Assembly: GCA_900763705.1 (NCBI GenBank) | Contig: CAAFLG010000008.1 | Coordinates: 1-64,000 of the forward strand | Origin: an uncultured Oscillospiraceae bacterium | Lineage (GTDB): Bacteria; Bacillota; Clostridia; Oscillospirales; Oscillospiraceae | Reading direction: 5' to 3' | DNA: 64,000 bases | Shown here: positions 33,335 through 41,026 of the stretch, one piece after another | Layout: every line of letters begins with the position of its first letter | Position numbering within the stretch: the first letter of the stretch is position 1 | Notes under the pieces: generated by a model | Told to the model about the DNA's origin: nothing | The model's database searches: none | What the model saw: only the letters and a program-made list of their open reading frames with translations | Translations under genes and position numbers: made by a program

Positions 33335-34456
33335 CTACGCGGCGAAAAGGTTCCAGAGCCGTTCCGCCAGCGGTGTTTTTTTCGTGTTTTTCTGCGCCTG
33401 CTTTTCGGGCGCATCGACATTTCCGGCGCTCACAAGCGGTACTCGTCCGACCTCTTGACCGCCGCAGGAAATGACCAGCTCGCCGAGCGCCTGTCCCCGT
33501 TTTACGGGAAGGTCAAGCGTGCTAGGCAGTTCTGCGCGTACGCTGAGTGCCTCCCCCTCCAAAACAGGATAGAAAAAGCTCTCTTTTGCAACAGCCGTGA
33601 CCGTCGCGCCGCCGCGCGCGATCTCCCCGCAGCGCTCGGATCGCTTCACGGCGCATTCGCGCCTGCAAACGGAAAAGCCGTAGTCGTAGAGCGCGGTGTG
33701 ATCCGCCCAGTCGCTGCCGTCGTTCAATGTGACGGCGATCAGGCGCATCCCGCCGCGTTCGGCGCAGGTGACGAGCGTTCGCCCCGCGTCGCCGGTGTAG
33801 CCGGTCTTGAGACCGATGCAGCCGGGATACTTTGCGAGCAGCTTATTGTGGTTGGTCATCGTGCGCGCGCCGACACGCGCCGTGCGCGTGGAAGCGATGC
33901 GCGTAAACGTCGGATCGCGCATCGCATACGCTGCAAGGCGCGCCATATCGAGGGCACAGGAATGGTGCCCCGCTTCGTCCAGCCCGCTCGGGTTTGCAAA
34001 GGCTGTTCGCGTCATGCCGAGCTCTTTCGCCTTTTCGTTCATCCATGCGACGAACTGCCTGCTGCCGCCTTCTCCGCCGCAGTGGTCGGCGATGCACTCC
34101 GCCGCGTCGTTGCCCGAGGGGAGCATCAGCCCGTAGAGCAGCTCCTCCATCGTGAGAACCTCTCCCTCGGCAAGATACATCGACGAGCCCTCGCGCAGAT
34201 GAGCGCGCGCGACCGTGACCTGTTCTGTGAGCGCGCTGTGCTCCAGCGCCACAAGGCAGGTCATGATCTTTGTGGTGCTTGCGATGCTGCGCTCCTGCAA
34301 TTCATTGCCTGATGCGATCACGCGCCCGCTCTCCGCCTCCATCAGAACGAACGAGGCGGCAGAAGTATTGGGCGCAGCGGCGTGACAAGTGACACTACTT
34401 GCCATCAAAAGCACCGCAAGAAACAATGAAACACCGGCGCGCAGCATCCGCGTCAT
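33335..34456 (-). CDS. dacF: D-alanyl-D-alanine carboxypeptidase (peptidase S11, DacF-like)
   Basis: A 373-residue penicillin-binding protein trimming peptidoglycan pentapeptides. A signal peptide spans about 1-27 (cleaved after CHAAA). The S60-T-T-K63 tetrad, the S114-G-N triad and KTGYTGDAG near 215 are the three active-site motifs. A C-terminal PBP5-like domain follows from about 270. Its place after ytfJ and near scpAB in a spore former supports DacF, but a vegetative DacA role is possible. Confidence 0.9.
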   Translation of the reverse strand: MTRMLRAGVSLFLAVLLMASSVTCHAAAPNTSAASFVLMEAESGRVIASGNELQERSIASTTKIMTCLVALEHSALTEQVTVARAHLREGSSMYLAEGEVLTMEELLYGLMLPSGNDAAECIADHCGGEGGSRQFVAWMNEKAKELGMTRTAFANPSGLDEAGHHSCALDMARLAAYAMRDPTFTRIASTRTARVGARTMTNHNKLLAKYPGCIGLKTGYTGDAGRTLVTCAERGGMRLIAVTLNDGSDWADHTALYDYGFSVCRRECAVKRSERCGEIARGGATVTAVAKESFFYPVLEGEALSVRAELPSTLDLPVKRGQALGELVISCGGQEVGRVPLVSAGNVDAPEKQAQKNTKKTPLAERLWNLFAA

Positions 34457-34499
34457 AGGATCACTCCCTCAAAAAAGAATGTTCCTATTATGTCCCGGA

Positions 34500-34898
34500 T
34501 CAGTAGATATCTTTCTCCTCGCGCTTTTTGTCCGCAAACTTCTGCACGCGGTCAAGAACCTCCGGCACGAGGTCGAGCACACGGTCGACCGTTGCCGCCG
34601 CGGGGATGGCCACGGGCATCACGCGCGTCAGTCCGTCCTTAACGACGAGGAATGCCACGGGATCGACCTTGACGCCGGCGCCCGCGCCGCCGCCGAAACG
34701 GGTCGCCTCGGTCTTGCCATAGTCGCCGCCGCCCGCGCCGAAGCCGAAGCTCACGCGCGAAACGGGGATGACCGTCACACCGTCGGGCGTGGTGATGGGC
34801 TCGCCAATGATGGTGTTGGAGTCGACCATTTCACGGATCTTATCCATCGTCGTGTCCATGAGGTCGTTGAGCGGCGTTTTCTTTTCGATGTTTTCCAT
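34500..34898 (-). CDS. ytfJ: Spore protein YtfJ / GerW family
   Basis: A 132-residue protein with the family pattern NTIIGEPITTPDGVTVIPVSRVSFGFGAGG (short form: GEPI...VIPVSRVSFGFG), a glycine-rich middle and GVKVDPVAFLVV. In Bacillus it is needed for efficient germination with some germinants. It lies downstream of DUF2953 (YtfI-like), the same pairing as in Bacillus. GGA precedes the ATG at suitable spacing. Confidence 0.9.
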   Translation of the reverse strand: MENIEKKTPLNDLMDTTMDKIREMVDSNTIIGEPITTPDGVTVIPVSRVSFGFGAGGGDYGKTEATRFGGGAGAGVKVDPVAFLVVKDGLTRVMPVAIPAAATVDRVLDLVPEVLDRVQKFADKKREEKDIY

Positions 34899-34917
34899 GA
34901 GATACGTCCTTTCTTCT

Positions 34918-35604
34918 TTATGCAGTCAGTTTTTCATCCTGAGTTTCACTTTTTTTGGCGGTCTCCGCCGTGCTGTTTTCCGCCTTGTCGTATTTGTGCG
35001 CCTTGCGGAAGCGGCGATACCATTTGAGAAGCGGAGCAAACAGCGCGCAGGCGATGAAAATCCCGTCCCACATGCGCATTGACAGCCCCACCGTTCCCTC
35101 CGCGCGCGTTTCCTTCGCGCTGTAGTCCATGCGCAGGTGCAGCGAGGGATCGGGGATGCGGAAGAGGTCTTCAAGCTGCGGCATCACGCCCCACATCAGG
35201 GCGTTTGCATAGCCGTAACGCTGCGCGATGTCTGCCGGGTCCTCGCCGCCGAAGACGACAAGGATCTCGAAAGGATTGATGCAAAGGCGCTTGCAGGCAC
35301 GCCTCGCCGTCTCCCTGAGCGCGGCAAAGGCGACGCGAATCAGATCTTTTTTCTCCGCGCGCGTCAGCTTTGGGAGCTTCCGGCGCTTCTTGCCGGTCTC
35401 CTCCGTTTTTTTCTCATCGGCTGCCTTTTTTCTGCCGTCCGGCGCGGGCTTTTTTTCCTTTTCCGGCAGCAGCGTCATGCGGAAGGGGCCGATGAAGAGC
35501 GTCAGCTCCGTCTTTTCGCCAAAGCGCGCCAGTGCGCGCACGCGGACGGAAGCGACGAGCAGCAAAATCAGCAAAATGATGCCGATCACCTTCAGCGCAG
35601 TCAA
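34918..35604 (-). CDS. DUF2953 family membrane protein (YtfI-like)
   Basis: A 228-residue protein with an N-terminal membrane segment (about 4-22), a long charged stretch rich in Lys/Glu (about 48-82) and a second hydrophobic segment near residue 180 (GIFIACALFAPLLKW). Start is TTG with GGGAGGTGG upstream. The function is unknown. Association with ytfJ suggests a sporulation or germination role. Confidence 0.82.
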   Translation of the reverse strand: MTALKVIGIILLILLLVASVRVRALARFGEKTELTLFIGPFRMTLLPEKEKKPAPDGRKKAADEKKTEETGKKRRKLPKLTRAEKKDLIRVAFAALRETARRACKRLCINPFEILVVFGGEDPADIAQRYGYANALMWGVMPQLEDLFRIPDPSLHLRMDYSAKETRAEGTVGLSMRMWDGIFIACALFAPLLKWYRRFRKAHKYDKAENSTAETAKKSETQDEKLTA

Positions 35605-35634
35605 TCGACCACCTCCCTTTCCATATCTTCCCGG

Positions 35635-36255
35635 TCAACCGTCCTGCTCCGTCTCGCTCCCCTCAACATTCAGCACGCTGGGGTCGAGGATCGTGCCGTC
35701 TTCGCCCATGCGAAGCTGACCGTCCGTTTCGATGCCCGGCATCTCGGGCAGCTCTTCGAGCGAGGAGAGATGAAAGTCGCGCAGGAATTTTTTTGTCGTG
35801 CGGTACAGCCTCGGCCGTCCCGGCACCTGCAAGCGCCCGCACTCTTCGATGAAGCCGCGCTCCAAAAGGAGGCTCACCGTGTACGAGCTGTCTACCCCGC
35901 GCACCTGATCGACATAGGCGCGCGTTGTGGGCTGGTAGTAGGCAACGATCGTCAGCACCTCCAGCGCGGGCTGGGAGAGGCGCGCGGTCTTGCGGATCTC
36001 AAATGCCTTGCGGATGAGGTCGGCATAGTCGGGCGACGAGCAGAGCTGATAGCAGTCCTCCATGCGGACAAGGCGGATGCCGCGCCGCTCGTAGGCGTAA
36101 TGATCGCCAAGCTTTTGCAGCACCTGCTCCGCCGTCGGCCGGTCAAGGTCGAGCGCAAGGCAGATGCGCTCGATCAGAAGCGGCTCGCCCGCGGCGAAGA
36201 GGATCGCCTCCACCGCCGCCTCAACTTCGCGCAGGTCCAAAGATTCCAGAGTCAT
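35635..36255 (-). CDS. scpB: Segregation and condensation protein B
   Basis: A 206-residue winged-helix subunit of the SMC-ScpAB condensin. The sequences EAILFAAGEPL near residue 15, ALEVLTIVAYYQPTTRAYVDQVRGVDS (hallmark: IVAYYQP...RGVDS) near 100-126 and GRPRLYRTTKKFL near 150 are characteristic. It follows scpA by 18 nt. Confidence 0.95.
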   Translation of the reverse strand: MTLESLDLREVEAAVEAILFAAGEPLLIERICLALDLDRPTAEQVLQKLGDHYAYERRGIRLVRMEDCYQLCSSPDYADLIRKAFEIRKTARLSQPALEVLTIVAYYQPTTRAYVDQVRGVDSSYTVSLLLERGFIEECGRLQVPGRPRLYRTTKKFLRDFHLSSLEELPEMPGIETDGQLRMGEDGTILDPSVLNVEGSETEQDG

Positions 36256-36273
36256 AGTATTCCTCGTTTTTCG

Positions 36274-37059
36274 TTATAAATTGATGTGCTCGGGTACATC
36301 CTCGCCGCACTCCACCGTGCAGTCGATGTCGGAACCGGCAAGATGGATGACCTTCTCGCGGCAAAGCTCCAGAACGGCGATAAACGTCGCCACGATCTCG
36401 CTGCGGCTGCGGCTGCCGCGAAAGAGCAGCTGAAAGCGCGTCATGCCGAATTCCTTCAGCCGGCGGAGGATCTCCTCGGCCTTGCCCTTGACGGGATACG
36501 GCTCGCGCCGCACGATCTCACTCAGTGCCGCGCTCGGTGGCGCCGAGAGCTTTTCGCCGCGCTCAAAAACCGCCTGCATCGCAAGCACCAGGTCCGCCTT
36601 TTCGTGGCTGTATTCATAGACCTTTCCGCGCTGCATCGGCTCGGGGTCGCGCGTCGTGATGTTACAGCCGAATTCGCCCATCGGCCCCAGCGTCTTCGTC
36701 AGCAGCTTGACGCGAAGGTAGGTATCCTTCTGCGCGCGCTCTTTGAGCGATGCGATCAGCTCGTCCATCTCGCTTTGCGCCTGCTCATCCTCGAGCGAGA
36801 GGAGCATCCGCGTCTTGATGTACATCAGGTGCGCCGCCATCGTGATGAACTCGCTCGCAACCTCAAGATCGAGGCTCTTTCGCTGCTCAAGATAGGCGAG
36901 GTACTGGTCCAGAATGAGCGCGATGGGAATGTCCTGAATCTCTATTTTATTTTTCGACAGCAGGAAGAGGATGAGATCGAGCGGACCTTCAAAGTCCTGC
37001 AGCGTTTCCGCGCTGCGCTCGTGCACCACCCCTTCGAGCTTAAAAACAGGGTTATCCAT
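36274..37059 (-). CDS. scpA: Segregation and condensation protein A
   Basis: A 261-residue kleisin subunit of the SMC complex. The N-terminal FEGPLDLILFLLSKNKIEIQDIPI and the KTRMLLSLE segment near residue 78 are typical, as is the C-terminal winged helix (FLALLELCREK-like sequence: FIAVLELCREKVIHL). It lies 5 nt after the M50 protease gene. The M50-scpA-scpB order is conserved in Firmicutes. Confidence 0.95.
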   Translation of the reverse strand: MDNPVFKLEGVVHERSAETLQDFEGPLDLILFLLSKNKIEIQDIPIALILDQYLAYLEQRKSLDLEVASEFITMAAHLMYIKTRMLLSLEDEQAQSEMDELIASLKERAQKDTYLRVKLLTKTLGPMGEFGCNITTRDPEPMQRGKVYEYSHEKADLVLAMQAVFERGEKLSAPPSAALSEIVRREPYPVKGKAEEILRRLKEFGMTRFQLLFRGSRSRSEIVATFIAVLELCREKVIHLAGSDIDCTVECGEDVPEHINL

Positions 37060-37064
37060 TCACT

Positions 37065-37724
37065 TCATCTCAATACGATCAGATTTACCAACAGCGAGTA
37101 CACCCGATAGATGCCCTCGCCGAGGATATTGTCCCCCACGCCGAGCCACACGAGCACAAAAAGCAGCGCCATGCCGTATTTTTCGTAGCGCATCAGCGCC
37201 ATGTACGCGCGGTCGGGCAGGAAGGAAAAGAGCACCTTTGACCCGTCGAGCGGCGAGATGGGGATGAGGTTAAAAAGGCCGAGGCCGATGCTCATATACG
37301 CCGTCATCAAAAGAAAATCGAGCGCGCCGGCGCAAAGCGCGGTGTTGACATAGTGCCCCAGCACGAGCCGCGCGGCAAAAAGCAGCAGCACTGCGAGCAG
37401 CAGATTGGAAGCGGGGCCTGCCAGCGCCGTGAGCGCCATGCCCTGCTTGGGCTTTTTGAAGTAGCGCATATCGACCGGCACGGGCTTTGCCCAGCCGAAG
37501 CCAACGAGCAGCATTGCGGCTAAGCCGAACCAGTCGATGTGGTGCAGCGGGTTCAAACTCAGCCGCCGCTCATGCTTGGCCGTCGGGTCGCCGAGAGCGT
37601 ATGCCGCAAGACCGTGACAGGTTTCATGCACCGTCAGGCATAAAAAGACGCCGATCACGCGCAAAAGCGCATGGGCCAGCGAAGTCCAGTCGATCGACTG
37701 AGCAAGTTCCTGAAAGCTATTCAC
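37065..37724 (-). CDS. Site-2 protease family zinc metalloprotease (M50)
   Basis: A 219-residue polytopic membrane protease. The zinc motif is H33-E-T-C-H37 and the third ligand lies in NLIPISPLDGSK near residue 155. About five hydrophobic segments are present. The start is GTG with GGAG upstream. It is the first gene of the long scpA-to-ispH/rpsA operon. The substrate is unknown. Confidence 0.9.
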   Translation of the reverse strand: MNSFQELAQSIDWTSLAHALLRVIGVFLCLTVHETCHGLAAYALGDPTAKHERRLSLNPLHHIDWFGLAAMLLVGFGWAKPVPVDMRYFKKPKQGMALTALAGPASNLLLAVLLLFAARLVLGHYVNTALCAGALDFLLMTAYMSIGLGLFNLIPISPLDGSKVLFSFLPDRAYMALMRYEKYGMALLFVLVWLGVGDNILGEGIYRVYSLLVNLIVLR

Positions 37725-37781
37725 GCAATTTCTCCGTCGTCATTATGCAATTCATGTTCCATTGCACGTTATAATACTTTT

Positions 37782-37810
37782 ATTATATCAGCCGTGCAGC
37801 GCTATTACAA
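37782..37810 (-). promoter_or_regulatory. Promoter of the M50-scpAB operon
   Basis: Minus strand: TTGTAA (37805-37810), 17-nt spacer, TATAAT (37782-37787). Confidence 0.7.
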
Positions 37811-37885
37811 GCCATTTTGCAATTTTTGCTGCATTTTGTTTTCTGAAATGCAGGGTGCTTTTTCAGATGAATTGCACAAATATAA

Positions 37886-37923
37886 GGAAGGAGCGCCCCT
37901 GCCGCATGACAGGAGCGCTCCTT
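37886..37923 (-). terminator. Hairpin terminator after metI
   Basis: Minus strand: long imperfect stem (AAGGAGCGC ... GCGCTCCTT, with inner CCTG/CAGG pairing) directly downstream of the metI stop, followed by CCTTATATTT. Confidence 0.6.
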
Positions 37924-37936
37924 GAATCCTTCATCT

Positions 37937-38641
37937 TTACTTTTTGAGCCGCTTGTCGCTCTTGACGGAAAGATATGTGCCGAGCGACTGGAAGATCTGC
38001 ACCAGGATGATGAGCAGCACGACCGCTGCGAACATCACAAGGTACTTGTAGCGGTAGTAGCCGTAGTCGATGGCGATCTTTCCGAGACCGCCGCCGCCGA
38101 TGATGCCGCTCATCGCCGAGTAGCCGAGGATGGTCGTCAGCGCGATGGTGAAGTTCTGGAGAAGCGAGGGAACGCTCTCGGGGATCATCACCTTGCAGAT
38201 GATCTGCATGGGCGTCGCGCCCATGCTCTGCGCCGCCTCGATGATGTTGGGGTCCACCTCGCGAAGGCTGCCTTCAACGAGACGCGCAACGAAGGGGAAT
38301 GCCGCCACCACGAGCGGAACGATGGTCGCGGTCGTGCCGACGGTCGTGCCGATGATGAGGCGCGAGAGCGGGAAGACCATGATCATTAAAATAAGGAACG
38401 GGATAGAACGCAGCAAATTGATGATGACGTTCAAAACGCTCATCAAAGCCTTCGGCAGCGGCAGGACGCCGTCCTTCTCCCCCGCCACGAGCAGCACGCC
38501 CAGCGGAAGACCGATGACAACGGCCAGCGCCGTTGAAAGGATGGTCACATAAAAGGTCTCCCAGATCGCCTTGGGGAACTGCGTCTGCATGGCGGCGGTC
38601 AGCTCCGCAACGGACTGCGGAGAAAAGAGATTACTGTACAT
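37937..38641 (-). CDS. metI: Methionine ABC transporter permease MetI
   Basis: A 234-residue inner-membrane permease with five or six membrane segments. The conserved LPLGVLL near residue 45, RSIPFLILMI near 80 and the coupling-helix region EAAQSMGATPMQIICKVMIPE near 135-155 are typical of the MetI family. It starts within metN (11-nt overlap), with GAGGAGG as ribosome-binding site. Confidence 0.94.
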   Translation of the reverse strand: MYSNLFSPQSVAELTAAMQTQFPKAIWETFYVTILSTALAVVIGLPLGVLLVAGEKDGVLPLPKALMSVLNVIINLLRSIPFLILMIMVFPLSRLIIGTTVGTTATIVPLVVAAFPFVARLVEGSLREVDPNIIEAAQSMGATPMQIICKVMIPESVPSLLQNFTIALTTILGYSAMSGIIGGGGLGKIAIDYGYYRYKYLVMFAAVVLLIILVQIFQSLGTYLSVKSDKRLKK

Positions 38642-39644
38642 CGACGCTCGCCTCCTCTACCGAAAGATTTTCAATGCCCTTCAAAAATTCCATCGCCTGC
38701 TCAAACTGCGCGTTCGGCACGCCCAGCAGCATGCTGCCGTACACCTCTTCCGAGAGCTTCTGCGTTGTGGCGGAGATGACGGTCGCGTTGACGCCCTCCT
38801 CCGTTGCAAGGCGGGCCACCAGCGGGATGGATGTGGTCTTCGCACTGCGGAAGATGAGGCGGATGCGGCGCTGCTGCTGCGGGTCGGACACATCGATATC
38901 CGCGCCGCGCGGGAAGACGAGGTGCCGCGCCGCCGCGGACTTGGGCGCGGAGAAGACGGCCGAAACAAGTCCCTCCTCCACCACCTCGCCGTCATCGAGG
39001 ATGGCAACGTGGTTGCACACCTCCTTCACCACGCTCATCTGGTGCGTGATGATGACGACGGTGATGCCGAGCTTTTTATTGATGTCGCCGATCAGCTCGA
39101 GGATCTGGCGCGTGGTCTTGGGGTCGAGCGCGCTCGTCGCCTCGTCGCAGAGAAGGACCTTAGGGTTCGTTGCGAGCGCGCGGGCGATGGCGACACGCTG
39201 CTGCTGGCCGCCGGAGAGCTGCGCGGGATAGGCCTTGGCCTTGCCCTTGAGTCCAACAATGTCCAGAAGCTCCAGCGCCCGCTGCTCGCGCCACTTCTTC
39301 TCTCCCCGCAAGCCGGAAAGCTCCATCGGAAAGCAGACATTGTCGAGGCAGTTTCGCTGCATCAGCAGGTTGAAGCGCTGGAAGATCATCGTGATGTCAT
39401 GCCGCGCCGCGCGAAGCTGCGCGGGCGACATGGTATCCAGACGCTTTCCGTTGACAATGACCTCGCCGGCGGTGGGACGCTCCAGCATATTGATGCAGCG
39501 CACGAGCGTGGATTTGCCCGCGCCGCTCATGCCGATGATGCCGTAAACGTCACCGTCGGGAATCGTCAGGGAGACGTCCTTGAGCGCGTCTACCCTGCCC
39601 CCTGCGGTTTCAAAGGTCTTGCTTAAATGCTTCAGTTCGATCAA
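38631..39644 (-). CDS. metN: Methionine ABC transporter ATP-binding protein MetN
   Basis: A 337-residue ATPase. Walker A is GMSGAGKST (38-46), the signature LSGGQQQRVAIARAL lies near 142-156 and Walker B LLCDEATSALD follows. The C-terminal NIL domain (about 255-337) is the regulatory domain that binds methionine in E. coli MetN and feeds back on transport. Its presence supports methionine as the substrate. Start is TTG with GGAGGGAG upstream. Confidence 0.94.
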   Translation of the reverse strand: MIELKHLSKTFETAGGRVDALKDVSLTIPDGDVYGIIGMSGAGKSTLVRCINMLERPTAGEVIVNGKRLDTMSPAQLRAARHDITMIFQRFNLLMQRNCLDNVCFPMELSGLRGEKKWREQRALELLDIVGLKGKAKAYPAQLSGGQQQRVAIARALATNPKVLLCDEATSALDPKTTRQILELIGDINKKLGITVVIITHQMSVVKEVCNHVAILDDGEVVEEGLVSAVFSAPKSAAARHLVFPRGADIDVSDPQQQRRIRLIFRSAKTTSIPLVARLATEEGVNATVISATTQKLSEEVYGSMLLGVPNAQFEQAMEFLKGIENLSVEEASVDVQ

Positions 39645-39672
39645 GGATGCTCCCTCCTTCCCGTTTTCTTTC

Positions 39673-40560
39673 TTACTTGGCGCTCAGCGCGTCCAGCGTG
39701 GTCTGCTTGCCGCCGTAGAGGCCCATGGGCTCGACGTGGATGGCTGCAACGGAGACGATGTGGGTGCCGTTTTCGGCGTTGAAGTCATCGAGATAGGGGG
39801 TGTGCTGGAAGTAGTTGGCGTCGACGGTGCCGTCTTCGACAACGGTGTTGGGCACGACATAGTCATTGAAGACCTGGATGTCGAGGGTGATGTTCTTTTC
39901 AGCGAGGATGCTCTTCACGACCTCGAGGATCTCAGCGTGCGGGGTCGGGGAAGCGGCGACGGAGATGGTCTCGCCGGAGAGGGCGTCGTAGTCAACGCTT
40001 GCATCGTAGCCGTCGGTCGGATCGTCGACAGTGCTGACGACAGCGCCGTCATACTTCTCGTTGATGTAGTCAACGACCTGCTGGCTCTCAAGCGCCGCGA
40101 CGAGCGCCTTGATCTTGTCGGAGTTCTCGTTGCCCTCCTTCACGGCAAGGATGTTGGCGTAAGCGGAGGAGGAACCCTCGATCACAAGGGAGTCATCCAC
40201 GGGGTTGAGACCCGCGTTGATGGCATAGTTGGAGTTGATGACGGCGTAGTCAACATCCTGCAGGATGTTGGGGATCTGCGCGGCCTCGGTCTCAACGATC
40301 TCAACGTTGTACGGATTCTCGACGATGTCGTTCTTGGTGGCGGTGATGCCGGCGCCGTCGGCGAGCTTGATGATGCCGTTGTCCTGGAGCAGCAGCAGCG
40401 CGCGGGCTTCGTTGGTGGTGTCGTTGGGGACGGCGATCTGGATGGTGGCGGTGCTGTCGCCGGAGTCATCGGTCTTGGAGCCGCAGCCGGTCAGGGCGAG
40501 CGCGACGGTGAGGACGAGTGCAAGAACAAGTGCAGTCAGCTTGATAGAATTCTTTTTCAT
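39673..40560 (-). CDS. metQ: Methionine-binding lipoprotein MetQ
   Basis: A 295-residue substrate-binding lipoprotein. A signal sequence ends in the lipobox LTGC with the lipidated cysteine C26. The NLPA/MetQ pattern includes VPNDTTNEARALLLLQ (about 48-63), the AQIPNILQDVDYAVINSNYA region and YANILAVKEGN. Unlike the usual metN-metI-metQ order, metQ comes first here. It lies downstream of the Met-rich leader and a second short frame, so its expression is probably controlled by attenuation. Confidence 0.92.
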   Translation of the reverse strand: MKKNSIKLTALVLALVLTVALALTGCGSKTDDSGDSTATIQIAVPNDTTNEARALLLLQDNGIIKLADGAGITATKNDIVENPYNVEIVETEAAQIPNILQDVDYAVINSNYAINAGLNPVDDSLVIEGSSSAYANILAVKEGNENSDKIKALVAALESQQVVDYINEKYDGAVVSTVDDPTDGYDASVDYDALSGETISVAASPTPHAEILEVVKSILAEKNITLDIQVFNDYVVPNTVVEDGTVDANYFQHTPYLDDFNAENGTHIVSVAAIHVEPMGLYGGKQTTLDALSAK

Positions 40561-40607
40561 TGGAACGATCTCCTTTTGGATAATAAAATGTGAATGGGAT
40601 GTGTGGT

Positions 40608-40626
40608 GCGGGACGCTTCGTCCCGC
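40608..40626 (-). other. Hairpin after the second short reading frame
   Basis: GCGGGACG-loop-CGTCCCGC stem with a 3-nt loop, starting right after the stop codon of the 21-codon frame. There is no T-run. It may protect mRNA or pace ribosomes. Confidence 0.4.
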
Positions 40627-40692
40627 TCAGATGACGTGCCAGGCAGTGTCCGGCGGACACATTCGGTCATCTCTCATCAATTCAAAACGCAT
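40627..40692 (-). CDS. Short reading frame (21 aa) between the attenuator and metQ
   Basis: A 21-residue frame with a good ribosome-binding site (AAAGGAG, 6 nt before ATG). It contains three internal Met-type codons plus the start (MRFELMRDDRMCPPDTAW...) and includes a perfect GTGTCCG/CGGACAC dyad over codons 12-16. It lies downstream of the terminator, so it is translated only on read-through mRNA. It could be a second leader peptide or chance. Confidence 0.45.
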   Translation of the reverse strand: MRFELMRDDRMCPPDTAWHVI

Positions 40693-40710
40693 GGTTTGCT
40701 CCTTTCGGGA

Positions 40711-40746
40711 AATTAAAAACAGCGGAAGGTCATTGACCTTCCGCTG
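40711..40746 (-). terminator. Intrinsic terminator (attenuator) in the metQNI leader
   Basis: Minus strand: perfect 12-bp stem CAGCGGAAGGTC/GACCTTCCGCTG with a 3-nt loop and TTTTTAATT tail. It lies between the promoter and metQ, so it must be bypassed for the operon to be expressed. Confidence 0.92.
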
Positions 40747-40767
40747 CCGTTCACTCATGCCGAACTC

Positions 40768-40878
40768 TCAGACAGTTTTTGAAAGGAAATGACCATTTTC
40801 TCCATGACGAATCATGCACATGCTGAACATGCGCATCATCGGCATCATCATGAAGTTGACAGAATAGACGTTCTTCAT
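40768..40878 (-). CDS. Methionine-rich leader peptide of the metQNI operon
   Basis: A 36-residue frame starting MKNVYSVNF followed by MMMPMMRMFSMCM: eight Met codons among codons 10-22, nine in all. It begins about 52 nt after the predicted transcription start, with AGGAAAGGA upstream. Its stop codon lies 21 nt before the terminator stem. Codons 29-31 (GGTCATT, 40794-40788) can pair with AATGACC (40734-40728) in the loop and 3' arm of that terminator, and TTCC (40788-40785) can pair with GGAA in its 5' arm. A ribosome stalled on the Met codons would leave this segment free and favour read-through. The reading frame and structures are seen; the mechanism is inference. Confidence 0.82.
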   Translation of the reverse strand: MKNVYSVNFMMMPMMRMFSMCMIRHGENGHFLSKTV

Positions 40879-40936
40879 GTCAATGGATCCTTTCCTGTAA
40901 GTGCCGCCCTCGTGGGGCGTTCGATTCAATGTGCGT

Positions 40937-40965
40937 ATCGTAGCACCATCTTTTTCTCTTGTCAA
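40937..40965 (-). promoter_or_regulatory. Promoter of the methionine uptake operon
   Basis: Minus strand: TTGACA (40960-40965), 17-nt spacer, TACGAT (40937-40942). A small stem CGCCC/GGGCG lies near the 5' end of the transcript. No SAM-I, SAM-II or T-box signature is seen in the 370-nt leader. Confidence 0.85.
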
Positions 40966-41026
40966 CACCAAATTTATAATTTTGCAAAATGAATCGATTT
41001 TTTTGCAGATCGGGTGCTGTATTTGG

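Noticed and set aside
40561..40936. SAM riboswitch or T-box ahead of metQ
   Set aside because: I looked for SAM-I/SAM-II core sequences and the T-box AGGGUGG-type motif. None is visible; the leader-peptide layout explains the terminator better. A covariance search would settle it.
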